64,000 bases of DNA, from positions 235,752,201 to 235,816,200 of the forward strand of contig NC_133649.1 of NCBI RefSeq assembly GCF_009905375.1, in the 5' to 3' direction. Below, in pieces: positions 11,965 to 23,487 of the stretch. The notes under the pieces were generated by a model that saw nothing but the letters and a program-made list of their open reading frames with translations, was not told the DNA's origin and did no database searches. The DNA comes from Apium graveolens (Eukaryota > Streptophyta > Magnoliopsida > Apiales > Apiaceae). Made by a program: the position numbers and the translations under genes. The number at the start of each line of letters is the position of its first letter. The first letter of the stretch is position 1.

Positions 11965-12340
11965 AGAAAATGAATGAAATTATGAGAGTATGTACTGATT
12001 ATTGGGACTTTAACGAAATAATGAATAAGAATAAGTGACCCCTGTAAATAATTGATTACTTACAAGATCTAATTCGAGAAGTATGTTATATCTCGAGAAT
12101 TGACTTAAGAACCGACTTGAGAACATATCAGAGATTACGATTGAAGTGAGTTAAGAGCATTGCAAGCTCGGATGATATTATGTGAAATAACAAGTGTATC
12201 AGACGATTATAAGAAATTAAGGAATCATGGTGTATAAGGAGTACTTGGATAAACAAACTATATTTATTGATAACATCCTCAGCTACTCAAAGAATAAAAA
12301 AGTTTGCGTGGAATGCCCAAGGATTTTTCTCCAAAGATCA
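11965..12340 (+). pseudogene. pol: Element B reverse transcriptase relic 2 (second copy, out of order)
   Basis: Downstream of the RNase H relic the same RT segments appear again: MRVCTDYWDFNEI (cf. the R-x-C-x-D-Y-R-x-L-N motif), IDYLQDLIREV, SRIDLRT, YKEYLDKQTIFIDN and ILSYSKN (cf. the FIDDILIYS catalytic segment, here with IDN). Normal Gypsy pol has one RT, and integrase should be here. The region is degraded with many stops. A duplication or recombination with a related copy is the simplest explanation. Confidence 0.55.
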
Positions 12341-12419
12341 GAATGAAAGCAACTATGCGTTGAGTCTTCAAGAATGAAATTTTGACTAAGGTTAACAAAA
12401 GATTCTGAATTAATCCATT

Positions 12420-13400
12420 AACAACTACCTAAGCAAGGCCGTATGATAACAAATGCCTTATACCGACAGAAATGATTGGATGTAATTAAGACTACCAAGG
12501 AGTTAACAAACGAATTGGAAAGAGTGGAATCTGAAGTTCAAATACTTAAAGGTGATAATACGTGAGTATATAAGATTACTTTTCAGCCTTAACTGATGAA
12601 AAAGAGTAAGAAATGTTTAAATATTTGGAAACCAAGTAGAAAACGGGCACCGCCTATCATCCTTAAACGGAGAGTCAAAGGACGGAAGTGATTCAGGAAA
12701 TGTAAGATATATTGAGAGGTTGAGTTTTAAGGAAACACTGGAATGATCATTTATCAGCGATGTCAGCTTTGGAATGCCACTTTACCAAGCTTCATGTGAA
12801 CGCAAGTGTAAGTCCCCATTTCTATTAAAATAAAAAAAAAGTTGTCAAATTCTAAGTTAAATCGGCACACCAAGAGCGTAATGATATGGATTGAAGCAGC
12901 TTGGAGTAGACAAAGAAAGAAGGCGAAATTGTATCGAGAGAGAATATGAGTATAGAAATAGGACCAGTAGTGTTAGTACAAGTTTCATCTAGAAAGAGAC
13001 TAGATAAGTGTGAGTAGAAGGGACAGGTTAAGTCCTAAAATTTATGAACCATTCGAGGTATTGATAAATATAGGCATAGTTGTTCATGAGTTGATATGAC
13101 CGTCACAACAGTGTGTACACATAATGTGTTTTTCCTATCCATATTAAAGCGATAAGTATCTGATATGAATTAAGTGATTGATCAGGAGCCAATGGGACTC
13201 TTGTCCAAGTTTGTTTTGCAGATAGTGATCGAACCAAATTCTTAATCATTAAAGTCGAGTCCTTAAAAATAAGTATATCTATAGTGAATTTGTTTGAAAT
13301 CCTCGAGTAGAAAAGTCTACTTGAAAATTAGAGTCAGATATACTTGACAAATATCCTCACTTGTTTAGTTAGACCCGATTCTGAGGACAGAATCTTTTTA
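12420..13400 (+). pseudogene. pol: Element B post-RNase H spacer and integrase C-terminal relics
   Basis: Pieces such as TKELTNELERVESEV match the linker after RNase H. GTAYHP followed by a mutated QTDGQ segment at about 12645 matches the integrase core border (T-A-Y-H-P-Q-T-D-G-Q). The last 150 bp contain LDKYPHLF and SEDRIFLRG, resembling the extreme C terminus of chromovirus pol just before the 3' LTR. The sequence is stop-ridden. I cannot confirm a chromodomain. Confidence 0.6.
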
Positions 13401-13412
13401 AGGGGGGAAGGA
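13401..13412 (+). other. Polypurine tract of element B
   Basis: AGGGGGGAAGGA lies immediately before the right LTR, the expected place and composition for the plus-strand primer. Confidence 0.9.
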
Positions 13413-16400
13413 TATAACGACTCGTGTATTTTTGAATTATTAAATATGTAATTGTGGAAGTATTAATTAAATAAAATATGTGTCTTGATTTTGGCAGCAG
13501 TGTGTTAATATATACTATTTGTTTGTGATTTATTGGTATAAAGGATTGGAATGTGTAGTTAAAAAAATTGAGTTATATTGTTTTGTTTTATTTTTAAAGG
13601 TGATTTTATTACAGTTTTAAATCTGTAAATATTTGGATTGTTTCTAAAATTAGTTTTATGATTTTATAATTTCAATAATTATTTTTGGGATTTTACAAAA
13701 TTTAGAAATCAATATTTTATTAATTATTTAACCCTGTATGATTTTCTGATTACACTTATTTGTAAAATCTGTATTTAATTCCAGAATTCTTCAAAAATTA
13801 TGAAACTCATATTTATTTAAGTTTGGAATATTTCGAGAATTTTAAAATTATTTTGGAAATTTTCGGGATTAATTTCACCGTCGTGTTAATTCGTTTAATT
13901 GCTAAAAGCGGGTAAAAATTGCATTTCAGGAATTATTTTAAAATTTACGAAATTTATGTTTTTATTAAATTCGGGATATTTATAAAAATTGTAAGATTAT
14001 TTTAGTATGGTTTGATTAAAATTTATTCGTAAGTTATATCATTAAAATGGATTAATCGAGGAAAGTCGGTGTGTAGTCAGTCAGGGAACGACACGTATCC
14101 ATTAAATGGGACACGTGTCGCGTAATTGGGTTCAAAGGGGGGGGGAAATCATCTGTTTTTGTGGGTGGGTATACATCAGTCTCAATCCCTCTCTTTTCTC
14201 TTGTTACTCTCCCCTGCAAGCCCTCTCTTTTGCTTCTCTTTCTCCGGCCCTGTATTCCGGTACCGCCGCAGCCGCTCAGTCCGGTAAGGCTGGTGGTTCT
14301 GATTGGTTTTACCGGTTTATGCATATATATATACACAGATGTATATACGTGTGTATAGTTGTGCGTGTTGTGTGTACTTTACTGTCTGTGCTGCTGCTAT
14401 TTTTATTGTTTCCCTATCGCCGCCCCTCTCCGTTTCCGGTGAGGGCGGTGGCGCTTGGGCATCGTTGCAAAAGGGGGCTTTTGTTTACGCAGTTGGTTAT
14501 TGGTTCAATTCTTGGTACTATGGTTCTGTTCTGTATTGATTCATGTGTGTAGGGATTGTGTTCCGTGTTCTCATTTTTCCGGCTTGTTGCCGGCTGTCTC
14601 TGCGTTACCCGGTTACTCTGTGTTATGCGTGCGTTTGCACGCGCCTGTGTTGGCAATCTGTTAATTATTAAAATTGTTGGTTTCTGCAAGAATTATTGAT
14701 GGATTTCATGAAATAAAATAATTATTTTGTTTGAAAAATCACTGAATAATCGGTGGAATCGGTATGGACACATGAATTATTCGGGCACCGACTGATTTCG
14801 CCGCCGTCGGCGATGAGCCTCGGCGAGCCGACGGTGGACGGTGATGATATAATTCTGAGTCCTAATATTTTAAAAGATATAAATGTAAAAACGCAAATAA
14901 TAATTAATTGGTTTAAATCAGTGATTGAGATTTGTGGAATTGAAATGTGATTAGATAACTGTTGCGATGGTTACGTTTGGGATTCGACATCGATTGATGT
15001 TTCGACGGGTAGTCCGATAAATAAAGGAGACGCTGCCCGATTTCCGGAAAATCAGCTATGGAAATACGGGGGCGTATTCGATAATTATCAGGACGTCGAG
15101 TGAATATATATATACTTATACTTTATACGAACTTGATTGTATGTTGTGGTAAATATTCTGTCCAAAACTCGGTAACCTTAATTTCGTAAAATGACAAGTA
15201 TACGTATTTTCTGAAAATGAACACTGAACCGATTTCTCAAGAACGTGAACCCTGACTGTGGGATGTGTTATTGTATTGTACTAATGCATATAATTACGAG
15301 TCGGGTTTGAATATAATTAAGTAGAATTGGTGTTGAGGATATGTCAAGCATACCTAGACGTCTAATGTAGGGTATTTCGACCCTGTAGGTTATAATTGGG
15401 AACCTGAAAGTGGACGATGGACTAGAGATGACTTAGTAGTCAGTCAATGAGCTTAATAGAGTTTCAACAGAAAACCTGAGTATCGAAGTCGAATCTAATG
15501 TGGTCTAGTGGTTGGACATTAGAGCCTGAGCGACAGAGTCGGCTCAGAATTGATCAGTAACAGTTGTAAAGCCCTGTAAGGCAAGTACTTCTAAACCTTT
15601 TTCAAGATATAATGCAAATGTTTCTAAGTTCTCTCGTGAAATATTGTTAAGTATTAAAAATAGCTCTATTTTATATTATAAGTATTTTGAATCATACAAC
15701 CTTAAACCCGAATCACCTCACTCGATTCTTGATCCATAAGCCTTAAATTTTTCGTAGACCATCATTTGTTGATTTTCAGATACCAAATCACACAAGTATA
15801 ACACTACTCCCCAAATATATAACTATCAAACACCAAACACTGGAACAAAATTATTTAAAAACATAAAAACTTTTATACTCCAACCATTCTTTATAACATC
15901 AAAGAACTATACCTTGAAAAATCAGTATTCGTCTAATACCTGATCATTTTACAAGCTGAAAATCGTTTCCTATACATACCCTGATATACCCTTGAGATAT
16001 CCATGAGTTTCCTTACGTTTTTATTTAAGTGTTCAACCATCATTGATTATGATCTTGTTTTATCGAATTATATTGTTTATCATATTGAACTGCTTTAGGA
16101 TTGGATAGTTTTATATATGTAGACCAGATTCGTGGTCAGACCATACCAATGGTCAAGTTAGGCCAATATGTGCCTTGGATCCAGTAATTAGAGCAGTGCT
16201 GTGTGCTTGCTCGAGGTTAGTGCGTGACTGATCAGCAGCCTAACCTTGGTTTTTTTTTAAAACTTAAAATGAATATCCAATTCTAATGATTAGTTAAAAA
16301 GAAACTTGATTCCTCTGAATCATTTCATTTGATTATTGCTTATTCTCAGTTATCCCTATTAAGACTTGTTGAGCTAGTTAGCTCACCCTTGCAATTCTTT

Positions 16401-16744
16401 TATATAATTTACAGTTGAAAAGAATATGGATGATAGTGAAGTTCCTCCGTCCAAAGTGCGGGCTAAGGTTCCAGTTGAGTTGTATCAAGCTAGCAGGAGC
16501 CTCAGTCAGTAGAGAGATAGTAAGATTGTAACATTAATTTTATTATCAGTTGTAAGTTAAATTAGTTGGGATTTGGTATGTTGTAATAAAAGTTAAGGTT
16601 GTGGCTTGTTTTCATACTTTAACCTGTTGCGATCCGTGGATTTATGAAGCAGGGTCATTATAAATAATATTTCTTATACATGTTAATATATTGTGTATGT
16701 GTTGTGGACCCCAAACTTCTGACCCAGGTTTGGAGGGCGCCACA
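13413..16744 (+). repeat. Right (3') LTR of element B, 3332 bp
   Basis: Near-identical copy of 4094-7423. I counted about 54 differences by eye, including three one-base indels in homopolymers. It starts TATAACG right after the polypurine tract and ends GCGCCACA before the right target duplication. Confidence 0.93.
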
Positions 16745-16749
16745 GGTTG
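16745..16749 (+). repeat. Target-site duplication, right copy (GGTTG), element B
   Basis: Matches 4089-4093. Removing the element and one copy restores the reading frame of element C gag. Confidence 0.95.
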
Positions 16750-17454
16750 TGAGCAAGCCCATTAGCAAAGCCAAACTAATCAAGCTAAATGAGAAGTATG
16801 GGTCTATTTCCAAGAACTTTGTTTCAGGAGAGTCAAGCCAAGTTAAGAAAGGGAGAAAGGCTAATGTTGGTCACATGACTGTCAAACAGTTGAGTGACAA
16901 ACTTGAGAAAATTGATGTAAAAACAGAGACTAAAAGGAAAAACAATAGGAATGGTAAAGTAGGGATTAACAAACACAATAACTACACACCTGATAAATAT
17001 GCTCCTAGAAAAATCTGTGTCAAAGTGTGGTAGTGTAAATCATTTGTCTGTTAATTGCAAATCTGCCATGCCTACTCCCATGTTTGTTCAGTCTCAATTT
17101 CCTCACATGAATGCAATGCCTTCCATGCCTGTTAATGTTATGCCTACACAGAACATGAATGCACAGTTTGCTAATATGCCATTTGCACCTAATCCATATT
17201 ATGCTGCATACAGTATGCCTCAAATGCCATTTAGCATTCCCTACTGGAATAACATGTTTACACCAAGCATGCCATTTCCTGGTAGCCATGATATGCATGA
17301 TAATTCTGTTGCATTAAATGGTTTCAAAGGTCCAACCCAAATGACTAAGGAAGAATCTGAAATTCCCAAGTCAAATGAGTTAAGACCTAAGAAACATAAG
17401 AATAAAGCTAACAAGGCAGGACCCAAGGAAACTTGGGTACCAAAATCAACTTGA
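16750..17454 (+). pseudogene. gag: Copia element C gag, C-terminal part with frameshifted zinc knuckle
   Basis: Continues the fragment ending at 4088 in the same frame (SKPISKAKLIKLNEKYG). A basic, lysine-rich stretch is followed at about 17020 by a CCHC zinc knuckle. Its first half (KICVK) is in one frame and its second half (CGSVNHLSVNC) in another, because an extra A sits near 17028. The tail is rich in Met, Pro, Asn and Phe (for example MPTPMFVQSQFPHMNAM) and ends WVPKST before a stop at 17452-17454. Zinc knuckles bind the RNA packed into the particle, so this copy is broken at a key site. Confidence 0.85.
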
Positions 17455-17465
17455 TTTGATTTTGA

Positions 17466-18431
17466 TGTGTGCAGGGAAATAGAAGGAATCTTTGGTACTT
17501 GGATAGTGGTTGTTCAAGACACATGACTAGTGATTCTACCCTGCTCACTGAGTTTAAGGAGAGAGTTGGCCCAAGTATTACTTTTGGAGATGACAGCAAG
17601 GGTTATACTGTGGGATATGGCTTGATTTCAACGGAAAATGTCATCATAGAGGAGGTTGCCTTAGTGGATGGTCTTAAACACAATCTGTTGAGTATCAGCC
17701 AGCTTTGTGATAAAGGCAATTCAGTAACCTTCAACAAAGAAGCATATGTTGTGACTAATAATCAAAGCAACAAAGTGGTTCTCGCTGGTGTGAGAAGAGG
17801 AAATGTGTACCTAGCTGATTTCAACTCAACTAAAGCTGAATCTGTAACTTGTCTTCTCAGTAAAGCAAGTCAAGATGAAAGTTGGCTATGGCACAAGAAG
17901 CTATCCCATCTAAACTTCAAGACCATGAATGAGTTGGTAAAGAAAGAACTAGTAAGAGGCATTCCTCTAGTGGAGTTTACTAAGGATGGACTATGTGATG
18001 CCTGCCAAAAGGGGAAGCAGATTAAAGCATCATTCAGGAAGAAACTTGATTCAGCAATTGAAGAGCCTTTGCAACTGCTTCACATGGATTTGTTTGGACC
18101 AGTCAATGTATTGTCAATATCAAGGAAAAAATTTTGCCTAGTAATTGTAGATGATTTCTCAAAGTTCTCTTGGACATATTTCCTAAAGTCTAAAGATGAG
18201 GCTAGTGAAATCATCATCAATCACATAAGGCAAGTTAACAATCATCCTGATTTCAAAGTTAGAAGAATCAGGAGTGACAATGGAACTGAGTTCAAGAACT
18301 ATGTCATGAGAGCATTTTGTGAAGAAAATGGGATCTTGCATGAATTTTCAGCAGCAAGGACTCCACAACAGAATGGAGTAGTGGAAAGGAAGAACAGATC
18401 ACTTATTGAAGCTGCAAGGACAATGCTTTAA
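17466..18431 (+). pseudogene. pol: Copia element C pol: protease and integrase
   Basis: An open frame of about 320 residues begins shortly after the gag stop, in a different frame. WYLDSGCSRHM is the Copia aspartic protease active-site segment. SWLWHKKLSHLNF and CDACQKGKQ form the HHCC zinc domain that precedes the integrase core. The core catalytic triad is visible as D in HMDLFGP, D in IRSDNGTEFKN, and E in NGVVERKN. A TAA at 18429-18431 cuts the integrase; the following sequence continues in frame, and a glutamine codon changed by C to T would explain it. It processes the polyprotein and inserts element DNA in the nucleus. Confidence 0.9.
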
Positions 18432-20815
18432 GAATCTAAACTTCCAACATATTTCTGGGATGAAGCTGTAAATACTGCATGCTACACTCAGAATATTTCT
18501 ATGATTAATCAAGCAAGATGCATGACTCCCTATCAATTGTTCAAGAACAAGAAGCCAACTCTAAACTTTCTTCATATCTTTGGCTGCAAATGCTATATCC
18601 TGAGAAATCAAACTGATCAAAATGGGAAGTTTGATGCTAAAGCAGATGAAGGAATTTTTGTTGGATATGCTGTTGGTAAAGCATATAGAGTCTACAATCT
18701 AAGAACCAACATTGTTGTGGAATCTATACATATTGTGTTTGATGATAAAAAGATTGAAGGACTGGAAGATGGAGATCACCATGAGAGCCTCAAATTCGAC
18801 AATGTTGAGATGGTTAGTGATGAAAGTTATGATGAGAGTGATCAAGAAACAGTGTCTAAGGATAATGCAGACAAATCTACCACCAATGAAGCACAAAACT
18901 CAACATCCGTCGAGTTGTATAATGCTTCATCCGTCAGAAGGCAATCTGTCTTATCCGTCAGAAGACAACCCGCCTCATCCGTCGATAATCAAAATTCACC
19001 ATCAGTTGGGTTATCAAATGGAGCAGGAGGTCAAGACAGATCACCTACAGAAAATTCTCCCTTCTCAAATCAAAGATCCATAAACTCAGGGGGAGTTTCT
19101 AGCAATCAAAACTCAATCACACATCAAGACAATCATGAGGCCTCTTCATCTAGAGCTAATCTACCTCATCAAAGGAAATGGACAAAAGATCACCCCTTTG
19201 AGCTTATCACTGGTGATGTGTCTTCTAGAGTTCAAACAAGAAGAGTAACTCAGGAAGAATGTCTATACAACAGCTTTCTATCAAAGGAAGAACCAAAGAA
19301 GGTAGAAGAAGCTTTGTTGGATCCTGATTGGATTTTAGCTATGCAGGAGGAGCTAAACCAATTTGAAAGAAATAAAGTATGGAAGCTGGTACCCAAGCCT
19401 AAAGGAAAGAATCCAATAGACACCAAGTGGGTATTCAGAAATAAGATGGATGAAAATGGCATAGTAATCAGGAATAAAGCTAGATTGGTTGCTAAGGGTT
19501 ACTGTCAGCAAGAAGGAATAGATTTTGATGAAACTTTTGCTCCTGTTGCAAGACTTGAGGCCATCATAATTTTCTTAGCCTATGCAGCCCATGCCAATTT
19601 CAAAATCTATCAAATGGATGTCAAAAGTGCCTTTCTAAATGGATATTTGGAGGAAGAAGTATATGTCAGTCAACCTCCTGGTTTTGAGGATCCAAATTTT
19701 CCAGAATATGTCTTTTATCTTCTGAAAGCACTTTATGGACTGAAGCAAGCACCTAGAGCCTGGTATGACAATTTATCAAAGTTCCTTTTGCAAAATCACT
19801 TCACAAGAGGTACTGTAGATAAAACTTTATTTTTTAGAAATGTTAATGGCTCTAGCATACTTGTTCAAATTTATGTAGATGATATTATCTTTGGCTCTAC
19901 AGATGAGAAACTTTGTAAAAAGTTTGCCAAATTGATGCAAAGTAAGTATGAAATGAGTATGATGGGAGAACTAACTTACTTTCTTGGTTTACAAGTTAAG
20001 CAAGTTAGTGATGGAATATTCATTAGTCAAACTAAATATATTTTTATCTTTTAAAGAAGTTTGATCTAATGGATTGCACATCTGTAAAAACTCTCATGGC
20101 CACTGCAAATAAGCTTGAATTAAAAACTACTGAAAAGTCAGTGGACATTTCAAGTTATAGAGGCATGGTTGGCTCTCTTCTGTACTTAACAGCTAGTAGG
20201 TCAGATATAATGTTTGCTACATGTTTGTGTTCTAGATTTTAGGCTGATCCTAGAGAATCTCACTTGATAGCTATTAAGAGAATTTTCAGATATCTCATGG
20301 GAACACCAAAACTTGGCATTTGGTACCCTAGAGATTCTGGTTTTGATCTAACTGGTTATTCAGATGCAGATTATGCAGGTTGTAGAATTGACAGAAAGAG
20401 CACAACAGGAACCTGTCAATTTCTAGGAAACAAGCTTGTGTCCTGGTTCTGTAAAAAGCAAAATTCAGTTTATACTTCTACAACTGAAGCTGAATATATT
20501 GCTTCTGGCAGTTGTTGTGCACAGATTTTATGGATGAAAAATCAATTGCTAGACTATGGTTTGCAAGTTGAGAGGATTCCTATTTTCTGTGATAACACAA
20601 GTGCAATTGCCATCACTGAAAATCCAGTGCAACATTCAAGGACAAAGCACATAGACATCAAGTACCATTTCATAAGGGAACATGTGATGAATGGTACTAT
20701 GGAATTACATTTTGTTCCAAGTGAGAAGCAACTTGCAGATATCTTTACCAAGCCACTGGATGAATCCACCTTTTCAAATTTGGTAAGTGAGTTAGGTATG
20801 CTTAATTACGATTAA
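18432..20815 (+). pseudogene. pol: Copia element C pol: integrase C-terminus, reverse transcriptase, RNase H
   Basis: Continues after the in-frame TAA with [16 protein letters not shown] and [11 protein letters not shown] (integrase C-terminal region), then a Ser/Asp/Asn-rich linker with repeated ATCCGTC words. RT starts near 19280 ([15 protein letters not shown]) and contains [31 protein letters not shown] and the catalytic YVDD (about 19873). A frameshift near 20045 and a TAG near 20240 (CSRF, stop, ADPRE) break the frame. RNase H follows with DADYAGCRIDRKSTTG, TEAEYIA, CDNTSAI and ADIFTKPL, ending at 20815. One frameshift and two stops are the only lesions I see, so this is the best preserved pol in the window. 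Confidence 0.9.
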
Positions 20816-21237
20816 ATTTATCTGAGTTATTTTGCAAGTTGTAATGTAGCCAGAAATTTAGTTGAGTTTTAAGTCTTGGATGAGATTTTGGCTAAGTCAA
20901 AATTTGCATCTCGACGGATGACCCTTATCCATCGAGTTTACCCTTATCCATCGAGTTTAGTCATCCGTCAATACCCTACTTGCTAATAAAAGTCAATTAC
21001 TTTTCTGGAATACTTTATGACTCGACGGATATCAGTTTATCCTCATCCGTCGAATTGTCTAAATCTCAGCCGTTAATTCCCTGAACATTATCCATCGAGT
21101 ATACTTACAGTTTGTAAGCATTACACGACGGATAATGGGTGGAATTTTTACAGTTTATTTTTAAACGGCTATTTTAGGCAATTTCTATTGATTAATTTAC
21201 TTTTCTTTATTATTTTTGTCAATTATTTTTGAGATAG
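20816..21237 (+). other. Element C spacer between pol and the extra ORF, with CGACGGAT words
   Basis: About 420 bp without coding. Between 20910 and 21140 there are at least nine exact or one-mismatch copies of CGACGGAT/ATCCGTCG in both orientations (for example CTCGACGGATGACC, TTATCCATCGAG, TCATCCGTCGAATT). It ends in an AT-rich stretch leading to the TATA box at 21238. Confidence 0.7.
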
Positions 21238-21244
21238 TATAAAA
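21238..21244 (+). promoter_or_regulatory. Candidate TATA box of an internal promoter before the extra ORF (element C)
   Basis: TATAAAA lies 117 bp upstream of the ATG at 21355. The intervening leader is pyrimidine-rich (CATTCTCTCTCAAG, CTTTCTTTCTCTAACA) and lacks any upstream ATG. Plant class II promoters place transcription start about 30 bp after TATA, giving a leader near 85 nt. Element D has the same arrangement before an unrelated ORF. Promoter activity is inferred. Confidence 0.5.
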
Positions 21245-21354
21245 GCTTATTTCATTCCAATTATTTTCTTTTATCATTCTCAAATTCAACTGCTCTTATT
21301 TCATTCTCTCTCAAGCAAATATTCTCTTTCTCTTCAAGCTTTCTTTCTCTAACA

Positions 21355-23487
21355 ATGGCACCTGTAATAAAAATTATGTCTCAAACTGGGTTCATTTATG
21401 AGAAGAACAACTTCACTGCATTGGTCAATAAGGGTATTCAGCAATCAGAGGACTATCACAAGATGATGGACTTTGTGAAGAACTGCAAGCTAAATTACGC
21501 CATGCTGGAATCACCCACAATCTTCTGTGAAGTTGTTGAAGAAATGTGGACCACTGCAATCTACAACTCTACTGACAAGACCATCACTCTAACCATCAAA
21601 GGTAATGAATTATGTATCAATAGTGATGTGATAAAAGCATGTTTCAAAATTCCTGATAATAATGTGACTTCACCACACACTGACACTGATATTATCAATA
21701 TGCTTAATTTCATGCATTATGCACTTCCTACTTCTAAACTGAGTGATATTAGAAGAATGGGTCTTAGGAAGGAGTGGAGTTTCATGTGTGATGTAGTTAC
21801 TAAGGTTTTCTCTGGAAAAGTCAATAATTTTGATTCTGTAAACATTTTCATGCTTAACATGCTATACATGCTAGTCACAGATAAATTTTACAATTTCAGT
21901 GACCTTGTCTTGATTGAGTTAGGTTTTAAACTAGGTGAGTTAGCTAAAAGAGGAAAGAATGTGTATTATGCTAGATTTTTCATGTTATTGGCTAACCATC
22001 TATGGCAAGAAATTGTGCTTGAGAACCCAAACAACAAACTGGCTTGTTGGGTTCAAGAGAGAAGACTCATTGCAGATTTGAACAGAGCCAACCACCACAG
22101 GGATGTGCCAATGTTCTATTTTCCTGTAATGCAGACACCTCAGGTAAGTGAGGTAAGTTCATCCATCCCTACAACTATTCCAACCTCCTCAATTTCTTTG
22201 AGTTCAGGAATAGCTATGGAAACTGTGACAATGACCAAACAGTTACCTACCAAAGCTGCCAAAACTACTGCAATTTCTAAATCCAAATCAAAGAAAACCC
22301 CCTCTGGTATCTCTCAAAAGGTACCAGTTGAAAAATCCACCAAAGCCAAAGAGGGGAGTGTGAAGGAGGGTAAGTTAGGTGAGGGAAGGGGTGAACATCA
22401 AAGAAACCCCAAGAATAAGGTTGGACAGTTGAGTGAATCCCAGCCTAGCCACACTGCTGTTTCCCAACAAACTGCAGTGCTTAAAAAGGACAAAAGCTCA
22501 CTTCTAGCTACATCCTCCCAAAAGGATACAGTTATTGAACATAGCTCTCAGCCAAGAGCACAGGCCAAAAGGGTTAGGGACACAAGTTCACCCCAAACTT
22601 ACACAAGAAAGAAGAAATCTAAAACCTCTGGGGATGCACAGGGCACACACACAGTGCAAACTGGTGCTAAAGACACAGTCCCTGCATTCTCTCAAATTCA
22701 GTTTGATGTGACTCCAATAAATGTGGAGTCACAGCCAAAATGTCTAATAATAGAAGCATCTGAAACACCCTACTCATCAACAAACTCTCTGGAAGTGGAT
22801 ATGATAAACACTTCAATTCCTGATTCCCCTTCTTTAACTCTGTTGGGGAAGCCAAAATCCAGTACAAGTGAGCATCATCTTTTAGATGATTTGTTGGCTC
22901 ACTTGCCAATTCTTTCAGATTCTATTGTGACATCTGTGCCCCAAATATCTTTAATTAACACAGAGTCAACAATAGTTTCTCTTCCCACTTCATTCATTTC
23001 TACTCTCTCGATGGATATTGATCATCCGTCGAGTAGTGATTGTATCCCGACGGATAAGCTTAACAGTAGTGATCCGTCGGATAGCTTTACCACTCACTCG
23101 ACGGATATCACTTATCTGGCGAGTATCTCTGCACAACTTCAAACTTCAACTATTTCAAGTGCAGAAGATTTAGTGGTTGTACAGTCACTCTTAGGACTGA
23201 GAGAGGAGAGTGTATTGAGTGAGAGGCTGGGTTGCTCCCAGGCAAAAGGAGAGGTAAAGAGTGAAAATCAGCAATCCATTTATTCAGGATTGGCAAAAGT
23301 GAGTGAGAGGAGTCCCACCTTAGTAGGTGAAGGTGAGGGTGTGAGGGTGGGGAGCCAGCGTAAGACCCTGATGCAACAAAAGAGAGATTATGAGAGAAAG
23401 GCAGGTATAGAAGAAATAAGGGTGGATCCATCCATTGCTAGTGAGTCAATGATTGTGGATGATGCTAAAAAGGAAAGACAATTTTAG
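21355..23487 (+). pseudogene. Element C extra ORF, N-terminal 710 residues (third ORF after pol)
   Basis: Open from ATG 21355 (MAPVIKIMSQTGFIYEKNNF) to a TAG at 23485. Residues 1-265 form a compact, probably helical domain with SPTIFCEVVEEMWTTA and RRMGLRKEWSFMCDVV. This pattern (PTI-x-x-FW-x-x-A ... WKF/WSF ... T-x-KFNFS-like segments) recalls the abundant uncharacterised post-pol protein of eudicot SIRE-like elements. Residues 265-700 are low complexity, rich in Ser, Thr, Lys and Gln, with CGACGGAT words translated around residues 555-585 (DHPSSSDCIPTD). I see no signal peptide or membrane segment, so an envelope role is not supported. The stop precedes in-frame continuation (QYYKAVIDN). 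Confidence 0.75.

Larger units (their letters stand above)
4094..16744 (+). mobile_element. Gypsy LTR retrotransposon B, full length (12.65 kb), Tekay/Del-like
   Basis: Complete element: left LTR 4094-7423, primer site 7427-7438, internal region 7424-13412, polypurine tract 13401-13412, right LTR 13413-16744, flanked by the duplication GGTTG. The 3.3-kb LTRs and the order reverse transcriptase, RNase H, integrase fit a chromovirus of the Tekay/Del type. By eye the LTRs differ at about 54 positions (roughly 1.6 percent), mostly transitions, so insertion was recent. The internal region nevertheless has no long open frame and only degraded pol relics, so this copy was probably moved by proteins from another element. 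Confidence 0.93.

Noticed and set aside
17020..17298. Minus-strand frame rich in His and Trp
   Set aside because: Shadow of the Met/Pro/Asn-rich tail of C gag.
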